A stretch of DNA of 8,383 nucleotides, taken from positions 1 through 8,383 of the forward strand of contig JAPLSD010000233.1 of assembly GCA_026398835.1 (NCBI GenBank), read 5' to 3'. The notes below the pieces were generated by a model. That model had not been told where the DNA came from, ran no database searches, and saw nothing but the letters and a program-made list of their open reading frames with translations. Within the stretch, counting starts at the first letter, position 1, and every line of letters begins with the position of its first letter. Shown here one piece after another: positions 1 to 4,441 of this stretch. Source of the DNA: Pseudomonas sp. Lineage in GTDB: Bacteria; Pseudomonadota; Gammaproteobacteria; Pseudomonadales; Pseudomonadaceae. A program made the translations under genes and the position numbers.

Positions 1-199
1 GATGATCGCGCGCACCTACTTCTACATGAGTAAACAGTACGGTTTGAATCTGTCGAAGCAGGACCGCCAACTCTACGAAGCCTGGAACAAAACCTATCCG
101 GTGCAGAACTGGGAGCGCCAGCGCAATCAAAGCGTGGCGTGCGTGATGGGCCGCGGCAACGAGTTCGTCGGGCCGGTGAATATGAAAGCCTGCGGCTGA
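1..199 (+). CDS. endA: Endonuclease I (EndA family), C-terminal fragment
   Basis: Only the last ~65 residues are in the window; the gene starts upstream, so the ATG at base 2 is an internal methionine. The visible part, with ARTYFYM, then LSKQDRQLYEAWNKTYPV and a W-E-R-Q-R segment, matches the C-terminus of E. coli endonuclease I, where the same order RTYFYM / LS-Q--QLF-AWN--YPV-WE occurs. Family members are secreted or periplasmic, non-specific, Mg-dependent double-strand DNases; the catalytic beta-beta-alpha-metal motif would lie outside this window, so activity cannot be judged here. The gene ends in TGA at 197-199 and is followed 17 bases later by a strong intrinsic terminator, so it closes its transcription unit. 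Identification rests on recalled similarity over a short tail; the family call is fairly secure. Confidence 0.8.
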   Translation, partial: MIARTYFYMSKQYGLNLSKQDRQLYEAWNKTYPVQNWERQRNQSVACVMGRGNEFVGPVNMKACG

Positions 200-215
200 A
201 GCACGGCACAAACGC

Positions 216-250
216 AAAGGCCTCGGACAAACTGCCTCGAGGCCTTTTTT
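216..250 (+). terminator. Intrinsic terminator after endA
   Basis: A perfect 10-bp stem (aaaggcctcg at 216-225 with cgaggccttt at 238-247), a 12-base loop, and a run of six T at 245-250. It sits 17 bases after the endA stop. On the other strand the hairpin is followed only by three T, so it would be a weaker stop for the convergent lipoprotein gene at 277-648. Confidence 0.85.
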
Positions 251-276
251 GCTTTCTGAATCGACAGGATGATCGA

Positions 277-648
277 TTACTGAGCCGCGTTATGCTCAAC
301 CACCACGGACTCGACATTCTGTTTTTTGGCTCGTTCCAGGCTGGCCGTCAGTTGCACCTGCCTGGCTTCAGCTTCGGCTTTCGAACTGAAAGGGCCAATC
401 AGAATCCGTTCTTTGCCACCGCCCGCGCTCACATAGGAAACGAAGCCGTGCTCGATCAACCAGCCAGTGAGATCGCTCACCGCCTGCACGGTGCCTCCTT
501 TAACCTCAACATCCCACTGTGGCGCTGCCGCAGTCGCCGGGGCTTGTGACGCCGGAGCAGCCGTAGACGCTGTCTTGTGCTCGACGCTGGTTCCTTCACC
601 ACATCCCGCCAGCACCAACACCGCCATTACCATCGCCAGTTTACGCAC
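277..648 (-). CDS. Small SPOR-domain lipoprotein
   Basis: 123 residues, starting at a GTG (648-646) preceded by a purine-rich AGGGGAAGG ribosome binding site at 651-659; the later ATG codons would cut into the signal peptide. Residues 1-15 form a lipoprotein signal ending in the lipobox LAGC, so Cys16 should be lipidated; Gly at +2 does not signal inner-membrane retention, which points to the outer membrane. Residues ~17-43 are an Ala/Thr/Ser/Pro linker. Residues ~44-120 look like a SPOR domain: an initial strand WDVEV, a helix with SDLTGWLIEHGF, then the characteristic ILIGPF-SKAEAEA segment and a closing strand VESVVVEH. SPOR domains bind denuded glycan strands of septal peptidoglycan, so a role at the cell envelope is inferred. 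A TAAAAT -10-like element at 678-683 lies upstream. No partner gene is adjacent; specific function unknown. Confidence 0.8.
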   Translation of the reverse strand: MRKLAMVMAVLVLAGCGEGTSVEHKTASTAAPASQAPATAAAPQWDVEVKGGTVQAVSDLTGWLIEHGFVSYVSAGGGKERILIGPFSSKAEAEARQVQLTASLERAKKQNVESVVVEHNAAQ

Positions 649-826
649 AGCCTTCCCCTCGAAAATTCAAGTCGGCGATTTTATCACTCACCGCCGACCC
701 ATGACCGCCCCAAACCAGCCTTAAAACAACGAGAATGATGTTAATAGCCTCTGTATAGTTACAGCCGGGAATTAATACAGCGGCTACGCGTCTGAAAGAG
801 GCACCCACAGTGGCACTTCGCAGTAA

Positions 827-836
827 TCTATACATA
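827..836 (+). promoter_or_regulatory. Sigma-S-like extended -10 element of rsmE
   Basis: The bases TCTATACATA match the sigma-S -10 consensus KCTATACTTA at nine of ten positions. No good -35 hexamer lies 17 bases upstream, which suits sigma-S promoters. Transcription would start near 841 and give a leader of about 54 bases. A stationary-phase promoter would fit the late accumulation reported for RsmE in Pseudomonas; the link is an inference from sequence. Confidence 0.45.
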
Positions 837-880
837 CTACCGACATCTGCATTATCTGAATCAGGTGCCCTACCAAGCAA

Positions 881-890
881 TCAAGGAGAA
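881..890 (+). promoter_or_regulatory. rsmE ribosome binding site overlapping an RsmA/RsmE-type GGA site
   Basis: TCAAGGAGAA ends four bases before the ATG at 895. It is both a strong Shine-Dalgarno sequence (AAGGAG) and a close match to the RsmE recognition consensus A/UCANGGANGU/A; only the G before the last base differs. It is the clear GGA motif in the predicted leader. Binding by RsmE or RsmA here would block ribosome entry, a plausible autogenous control. Confidence 0.6.
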
Positions 891-894
891 GATC

Positions 895-1089
895 ATGCTG
901 ATACTCACCCGCAAAGTCGGTGAAAGCATAAACATCGGTGACGATATTACGATCACCATTCTGGGCGTTAGCGGCCAACAGGTCAGGATTGGCATCAACG
1001 CTCCGAAAGACGTCGCCGTACATCGCGAGGAAATTTATCAGCGTATCCAGGCAGGACTGACTGCGCCGGACAAACGCGAAACTCCCTGA
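895..1089 (+). CDS. rsmE: RsmE, CsrA-family post-transcriptional regulator
   Basis: 64 residues. The start is the ATG at 895, giving the invariant CsrA N-terminus [10 protein letters not shown] and having AAGGAG seven bases upstream; an in-frame GTG at 865 would add ten residues never seen in this family. The protein has the full CsrA fold: strand 1 MLILTR, the GDDITITIL strands, the [12 protein letters not shown] strands, and the helix [14 protein letters not shown]-contacting residues Leu4 and Arg44 are present. It binds GGA motifs in mRNA leaders, usually blocking translation, and is titrated by the Gac-controlled small RNAs RsmX/Y/Z. The sequence matches RsmE of the P. fluorescens group as I recall it rather than RsmA, whose start is MLILTRRVGETLMVGDD and whose tail differs. 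The gene stands alone, with an apparent sigma-S promoter and an Rsm-type site on its own ribosome binding site. Confidence 0.95.
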
Positions 1090-1101
1090 ACCTCATCAGT
1101 A

Positions 1102-1132
1102 GCCAGCCCTGCCTTTCATAGCAATGGCTGGC
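1102..1132 (+). terminator. Possible transcript-end hairpin after rsmE
   Basis: A perfect 7-bp inverted repeat (gccagcc at 1102-1108, ggctggc at 1126-1132) with a 17-base loop begins 12 bases after the rsmE stop. There is no T run after it on either strand, so it is not a standard intrinsic terminator; it may only protect the 3' end or be chance. The rest of 1090-1236 shows nothing else I can support. Confidence 0.3.
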
Positions 1133-1236
1133 GAAAAACATGAGCGTGCTCTCGATTCGCCATTCCTTAATTTCAGCTCTCCTTCCCCCTCTTTGGCAGC
1201 GGCACAGGTCCAGGCCGCCATCGCCACTGCAAGCCT

Positions 1237-1692
1237 CTAACCAAACACCACCCCACGGGCCATACCCGTCGCCGCCACCACCATGCCGATAATCAGCAAT
1301 GCTTCAATGTGGCTGATCCGGGCAAACAGCGTCGCGCGCCGAACATCAATCGAGCGCCCTCGACTCAAGGCGATCCGCCATTTGACTAAAGCGACCATCG
1401 GGGCGATCTCAAGAAGCAGGATGATGACGAACAGTGTCATCTTGAGATGAAACAGGGGCTGGTGCAGGTAATAGTCCATGCCCTTTTCGTAACCGCCAAA
1501 GGCGCGAATCCCACCAGTGACCAATAGAGTCGCCGCCGAGATCCCCCACACATTATCCGAGAGCAATACATTCCGGGTCTCTGTGGGACTCACGGCAACA
1601 CGACGCAAAGCCGCCCCACGCGCGAGCACTGCCGCGAACCCCGTTGCAAATGCCAGAAGATGAATGGCCGCAAGAAACCAGTGTGCAAGCAT
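1237..1692 (-). CDS. DUF2214-type four-helix membrane protein
   Basis: 151 residues from the ATG at 1692-1690. This start is preferred because GGAG (1705-1702) lies nine bases upstream; a TTG at 1707 would lengthen it by five residues but has no ribosome binding site. Four hydrophobic helices are clear: MLAHWFLAAIHLLAFATGFA at the N-terminus, VWGISAATLLVTGG (~48-61), LFHLKMTLFVIILLLEIAPM (~80-99) and ISHIEALLIIGMVVAATGM (~126-144), with basic loops between helices 1 and 2 and between 3 and 4. The content and order match the uncharacterised family DUF2214. Histidines in helices 1, 3 and 4, and the HLK motif at the start of helix 3, are in positions that recall HemJ/CopD-like four-helix proteins, but function is unknown. 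It is a single-gene unit, convergent with rsmE. No convincing promoter was seen. Confidence 0.8.
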   Translation of the reverse strand: MLAHWFLAAIHLLAFATGFAAVLARGAALRRVAVSPTETRNVLLSDNVWGISAATLLVTGGIRAFGGYEKGMDYYLHQPLFHLKMTLFVIILLLEIAPMVALVKWRIALSRGRSIDVRRATLFARISHIEALLIIGMVVAATGMARGVVFG

Positions 1693-1800
1693 CAAGGTGA
1701 TCTCCAAACCAAGAAAAGAATATCGGCCTCAGAGTAGTAGCGCATAAAACACGGCGTTGCTTATTAGAGAAAAACCGAGACCTGAAGAGGCATCAAAGGT

Positions 1801-1827
1801 GTAGGGGCGGACGTCGATCTGACGTCC
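1801..1827. repeat. REP-like element: GTAG head plus perfect hairpin
   Basis: The arms GGACGTC (1809-1815) and GACGTCC (1821-1827) are a perfect 7-bp inverted repeat with a 5-base loop, preceded by GTAGGGGC at 1801-1808. A GTAG/GTGG tetranucleotide at the foot of a hairpin is the layout of Pseudomonas REP units mobilised by RAYT transposases. The palindrome itself differs from the common Pseudomonas REP sequences I know, and there is no T run to make it a terminator. Only one copy is in the window. Confidence 0.4.
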
Positions 1828-1859
1828 AAGGAAGGCCTGAACAGAAACGAAAAAGTATC

Positions 1860-1901
1860 GACCACAAAAAAGGGCGCCCCTTTCGGATCGCCCTTCTAGA
1901 C
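1860..1901. repeat. Direct repeat, left copy, of the tRNA-Val terminator region
   Basis: Compared base by base with 2776-2817, 36 of 42 positions agree without gaps, including A6GGGC, the TTTCGG loop and the 11-base end CCCTTCTAGAC. The six differences lie mostly in the middle of the stem. The two copies bracket the carbonic anhydrase gene. Confidence 0.7.
1866..1895 (-). terminator. Orphan terminator copy, minus strand
   Basis: Stem aagggcg (1870-1876) / cgccctt (1889-1895), and on the minus strand a six-T run (bases 1866-1871 are A). It would stop minus-strand transcription, yet no minus-strand gene is visible just to its right. The surrounding 42 bases (1860-1901) are 36/42 identical to the tRNA-Val terminator region at 2776-2817. 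Confidence 0.65.
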
Positions 1902-1988
1902 TCAAACTCAGAAGCGCTAAAGGTTCCTGGAAGTACTAGCCCTCAATAGCGAGTCATTCCCACCTCTATGACCTGAGTACACAAAACC

Positions 1989-2741
1989 ATGTGTGAATCA
2001 TGTGATTCAAACCCCATGCCGAATGCAAATGATCGCCGTCGATTTCTTCGGCTTGCCGGACTAGGAGCAGGCGCTCTACTACTTGCCGGTGCGCTGCCCG
2101 ACAAGATCGTCCAGGCCGCAGAGAAAGCCGCCCGTCCCCCAAAACCACAAAACTCAATCAGTCCTGACATGGCTCTTCAAAGGCTTATGAAGGGGAATGA
2201 ACGATATGTTAAGGGGACCTCCAAGACACATGATTTCAAGTCCGAGCGAGAAGCCCTGGTCTCAGGCCAGAACCCGTTCGTGTCAGTACTGAGTTGCTCC
2301 GACTCTCGTATCGCACCCGAGTACGCGTTTGACACTGCTCGAGGAGACCTTTTCGCCATACGCGTCGCTGGCAATTTCGTCTCGGATGAAGGCTTAGCAA
2401 GCCTTGAATACTCTGTCGTGGTGCTGGGCGCACCACTGATCCTCGTGCTGGGGCATGAAGACTGCGGCGCCATCACCGCAGGCATAAAGGCAATAAAAGA
2501 TCACACCGTTTTCCCTGGCCACATCCAAAAATTGACTGACGCACTTAAGCCTTCTATCGAGAAGGTGCTTGATAAGCCGGGGAGTCTTCTCGACAACGCT
2601 GTAGCGCAAAATGTTAAAGACTCGGTTAACAGCCTCAAGAATGCCTCGCCGCTGCTGACTGATGCGCTCAGCAAGGGAACGTTGAAAATAGTGGGAGGCG
2701 TCTATCGCCTTGCGAGTGGCAAAGTAGAACTGATCGCATGA
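1989..2741 (+). CDS. Tat-exported beta-class carbonic anhydrase
   Basis: 250 residues. Interconverts CO2 and bicarbonate with a zinc ion. Residues 16-20 (RRRFL), followed by the hydrophobic stretch LAGLGAGALLLAGALP (22-37), form a twin-arginine signal, with a likely cleavage near VQA-AEK (43/44), so the mature enzyme should be periplasmic. The catalytic core is that of the beta class: CSDSR (Cys103, Asp105, Arg107) and GHEDCG (His156, Cys159) supply the zinc ligands and the Asp-Arg dyad; all are intact. The C-terminus closes with the usual strand IVGGVYRLASGKVELI. Start: ATG 1989 gives an N-terminal CESC before the Tat motif; ATG 2016 would give a more typical short leader. Neither has a clear ribosome binding site. 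The gene is poorer in GC than its neighbours and is bracketed by a 42-base direct repeat, which suggests later arrival. No operon partner. Confidence 0.9.
   Translation: MCESCDSNPMPNANDRRRFLRLAGLGAGALLLAGALPDKIVQAAEKAARPPKPQNSISPDMALQRLMKGNERYVKGTSKTHDFKSEREALVSGQNPFVSVLSCSDSRIAPEYAFDTARGDLFAIRVAGNFVSDEGLASLEYSVVVLGAPLILVLGHEDCGAITAGIKAIKDHTVFPGHIQKLTDALKPSIEKVLDKPGSLLDNAVAQNVKDSVNSLKNASPLLTDALSKGTLKIVGGVYRLASGKVELIA
1994..2009. repeat. 16-base palindrome at the start of the carbonic anhydrase gene
   Basis: TGAATCA (1994-2000) and TGATTCA (2003-2009) are perfect 7-base inverted arms around TG. They lie in the first seven codons if translation starts at 1989, or in the leader just before the ATG at 2016. 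It could be an operator or an mRNA hairpin; part of it may simply reflect the similar codons for CES and CDS. Confidence 0.5.
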
Positions 2742-2749
2742 CTCAGGGG

Positions 2750-2770
2750 GTTTTGCAAAAGTTTTGCAAA
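2750..2770 (+). repeat. Tandem GTTTTGCAAA repeat
   Basis: GTTTTGCAAA occurs at 2750-2759 and again at 2761-2770, one A apart, an 11-base period. It starts eight bases after the carbonic anhydrase stop and ends just before the tRNA-Val terminator. Each unit contains the palindrome TTTGCAAA. Function unknown. Confidence 0.6.
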
Positions 2771-2775
2771 TCGCA

Positions 2776-2817
2776 GACAACAAAAAAGGGCCCACCTTTC
2801 GGTGAGCCCTTCTAGAC
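2776..2817. repeat. Direct repeat, right copy, of the tRNA-Val terminator region
   Basis: Partner of 1860-1901 (36 of 42 bases identical, no gaps), 916 bases away. This copy is probably the ancestral one because it sits directly behind a tRNA gene and has the longer, better paired stem. Confidence 0.7.
2782..2811 (-). terminator. Intrinsic terminator of tRNA-Val
   Basis: On the minus strand, an 11-bp stem (2811-2801 with 2796-2786, one G.U pair) closes a GAAA tetraloop and is followed by a T run (bases 2782-2787 are A). It lies 29 bases after the tRNA CCA end. It may also give partial termination to the carbonic anhydrase gene coming from the other side, though that side lacks a T tract. Confidence 0.85.
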
Positions 2818-2840
2818 CGCCCAGCAGAGCGGATTTTGTT

Positions 2841-2917
2841 TGGTAGGCGCGATTGGACTCGAACCAACGACCCCCACCATGTCAAGGTGGTGCTCTAACC
2901 AACTGAGCTACGTGCCT
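2841..2917 (-). tRNA. tRNA-Val (anticodon GAC)
   Basis: 77 bases including an encoded CCA (complement of 2841-2843). The parts read in order on the minus strand: acceptor AGGCACG, D arm with GCTC-AGTTGGTTA-GAGC, anticodon arm CCACC-TTGACAT-GGTGG with GAC at 2883-2881, a five-base variable loop, T arm GTTGG-TTCGAGT-CCAAT, acceptor CGCGCCT, discriminator A, CCA. From the D arm to the T arm it matches E. coli tRNA-Val(GAC). It decodes GUC and GUU. The acceptor stem has one non-Watson-Crick A.C opposition at positions 5 and 68. It is a single tRNA gene with its own promoter and terminator; no integrase or phage gene is next to it. Confidence 0.97.
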
Positions 2918-2930
2918 GCTGTGAGGCGGC

Positions 2931-2968
2931 ATTCTACGGAATTCCGAAGGGGTGTCAACACCTTTTTT
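2931..2968 (-). promoter_or_regulatory. Strong sigma-70 promoter of tRNA-Val
   Basis: On the minus strand: a perfect -35 TTGACA (2958-2953), a 16-base spacer and -10 TAGAAT (2936-2931), followed by a GC-rich discriminator GCCGCC typical of stringently controlled stable RNA genes. An A6 tract (T at 2963-2968) directly upstream of the -35 looks like an UP element. Transcription would start near 2924, about seven bases before the mature tRNA. Confidence 0.85.
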
Positions 2969-3007
2969 GCAGCTAAGCCTATGAATATGCGAATTTTTTA
3001 TTTTCAG

Positions 3008-3048
3008 GGCTGCAAAGAAGATTTTTCGGTGGCTGGCAGCCGTTTTTT
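3008..3048 (+). terminator. Weak terminator-like hairpin ahead of puuB
   Basis: GGCTGC (3008-3013) pairs with GCAGCC (3036-3041) and is followed by T6 at 3043-3048, some 52 bases before the puuB start. The stem is short and the loop is 22 bases, so it is weak. The 3009-3016 segment can instead pair perfectly over 8 bases with 2966-2973, giving an attenuator-like choice. Confidence 0.25.
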
Positions 3049-3100
3049 AACTCAGGTAGGATCGATGCACTCGTAAAAAATATTAAACAGAGGCTGCAGG

Positions 3101-4384
3101 ATGGCGAACACCCCCTACCCGGATTCCTATTACGCGGCATCGGCTAATGCGGTTCCGCCGCGCCCTTCGTTGCAGAATGACGTAGAGACTGATGTCTGTG
3201 TGATCGGTGCCGGCTACACCGGCCTGTCCAGTGCGCTGTTTTTGCTGGAGAACGGTTTTCGGGTGACTGTCCTGGAAGCGGCCAAGGTCGGCTTCGGCGC
3301 CTCGGGCCGCAATGGCGGCCAGATCGTCAACAGCTACAGCCGTGATATCGATGTGATCGAGCGCAGCGTCGGCCCCAAACAAGCTCAGCTGCTCGGTCAG
3401 ATGGCGTTCGAGGGTGGCAAGATCATTCGTGAGCGCGTGGCCAAATACCAGATCCAGTGCGACCTGAAGGACGGCGGTGTGTTCGCCGCAATCACCAGCA
3501 AACAGATGGGGCACCTGGAGTCGCAGAAGCGCCTCTGGGAGCGTTATGGCCACACCCAACTGGAACTGCTGGACCAGCGCCGCATACGCGAAGTCGTGGC
3601 CTGCGATCAGTACGTGGGCGGCATGCTCGACATGAGTGGCGGGCATATTCACCCGCTCAACCTTGTCCTTGGCGAAGCTGCTGCAGTGGAATCACTGGGC
3701 GCAACCCTCTACGAACAGTCACCGGCGGTGCGCATCGAGCGCGGTGCCAATCCGGTCGTGCACACGCCGCAAGGCAAAGTCAGGACCAAGTTCATCATCG
3801 TCGCCGGCAACGCCTACCTGGGCAACCTGGTGCCTGAGCTGGCAGCCAAGTCGATGCCCTGCGGCACCCAGGTCATCACCACCGAACCCCTGAGTGATGA
3901 ATTGGCAAGAAGCCTGTTGCCACAGGATTACTGTGTCGAAGACTGCAACTACCTGCTCGACTACTACCGCCTCTCGGGCGACAAACGCCTGATCTTCGGC
4001 GGCGGCGTGGTCTATGGCGCACGGGATCCGGCAAATATCGAAGCGATCATTCGACCGAAGATGCTCAAGGCCTTCCCACAACTCAAGGATGTGAAGATCG
4101 ACTACGCGTGGACCGGCAACTTCCTGCTGACCTTGTCGCGACTTCCGCAAGTCGGACGCTTGGGTGACAACATCTATTACTCGCAGGGCTGTAGCGGCCA
4201 TGGCGTGACCTACACCCACCTGGCAGGCAAAGTCCTGGCCGAAGCGTTGCGTGGTCAGGCAGAGCGCTTTGACGCCTTTGCCGACCTGCCACACTACCCT
4301 TTCCCTGGCGGACAATTACTGCGCACACCATTCGCCGCACTAGGCGCCTGGTATTACGGCCTGCGGGACAAGTACGACTTCTGA
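3101..4384 (+). CDS. puuB: Gamma-glutamylputrescine oxidase (FAD)
   Basis: 427 residues, essentially the length of E. coli PuuB. It oxidises gamma-glutamylputrescine to gamma-glutamyl-gamma-aminobutyraldehyde, releasing H2O2 and ammonia, the second step of the glutamylated putrescine pathway; cytosolic. The D-amino acid oxidase-type FAD fold is clear: VCVIGAGYTGLSSA (33-46) is the dinucleotide-binding loop, VLEA ends strand 2 with Glu59, and GASGRNGGQIVNSYSRDIDVIE (67-88) matches PuuB almost residue for residue. Further shared blocks are SGGHIHPLNL, SMPCGTQVITTE, YCVEDCNYLLDYYRL, FGGGVVYGARDP, the FAD-binding end GCSGHGVTYTHLAGK (363-377), and LPHYPFPGG. A GAGG ribosome binding site (3090-3093) lies seven bases before the ATG. 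No other puu gene is in the window, so its partners (PuuA-, PuuC-, PuuD-like) must be elsewhere. Pseudomonas has several paralogues (PauB), so the exact polyamine substrate could differ. Confidence 0.93.
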   Translation: MANTPYPDSYYAASANAVPPRPSLQNDVETDVCVIGAGYTGLSSALFLLENGFRVTVLEAAKVGFGASGRNGGQIVNSYSRDIDVIERSVGPKQAQLLGQMAFEGGKIIRERVAKYQIQCDLKDGGVFAAITSKQMGHLESQKRLWERYGHTQLELLDQRRIREVVACDQYVGGMLDMSGGHIHPLNLVLGEAAAVESLGATLYEQSPAVRIERGANPVVHTPQGKVRTKFIIVAGNAYLGNLVPELAAKSMPCGTQVITTEPLSDELARSLLPQDYCVEDCNYLLDYYRLSGDKRLIFGGGVVYGARDPANIEAIIRPKMLKAFPQLKDVKIDYAWTGNFLLTLSRLPQVGRLGDNIYYSQGCSGHGVTYTHLAGKVLAEALRGQAERFDAFADLPHYPFPGGQLLRTPFAALGAWYYGLRDKYDF

Positions 4385-4406
4385 TAGAAGCCCTGTCAGG
4401 TTCTGC

Positions 4407-4429
4407 AAAAAAGTCCCGTATTTTCGGCT
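4407..4429 (-). terminator. Possible weak terminator of the CBS-CGL operon
   Basis: Thirteen bases past the lyase stop, the minus strand reads AGCCG-AAAATA-CGG with a two-base bulge then CT, followed by six T (A at 4407-4412). The T run is good but the hairpin is small. No other terminator is visible in the 57 bases between this gene and the convergent puuB. Confidence 0.35.
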
Positions 4430-4441
4430 ATGTATATCTAT

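Noticed and set aside
751..764. LexA-like box CTGTATAGTTACAG
   Set aside because: The SOS consensus needs CTG-N10-CAG; here the spacing is eight bases, so it does not fit.
811..826. Sigma-54 promoter starting TGGCAC upstream of rsmE
   Set aside because: The -24 half is perfect but the -12 half (TTGC at the required spacing) is absent.
2394..2885. A 163-codon minus-strand frame starting inside the tRNA and running through the carbonic anhydrase gene
   Set aside because: It begins within tRNA-Val (MTWWGSLVRVQSRLP is a typical tRNA-derived artefact) and is antisense to an intact gene with all catalytic residues.
2840..3076. A 78-codon frame starting MVGAIGLEPTTPTMSRWC
   Set aside because: It is the well-known false protein read from the antisense strand of a tRNA gene; it only runs on because no stop intervenes. 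Its last 31 codons are mentioned separately as a possible short frame ahead of puuB.
2742..3100. Prophage or integrative element at tRNA-Val
   Set aside because: The tRNA 3' end is a classic integration site and the neighbouring gene has lower GC, but there is no integrase, no second copy of the tRNA 3' end and no phage gene in the window.
3719..4315. A 198-codon minus-strand frame antisense to puuB
   Set aside because: puuB on the other strand matches E. coli PuuB in many blocks along its whole length; the antisense frame has no recognisable features.
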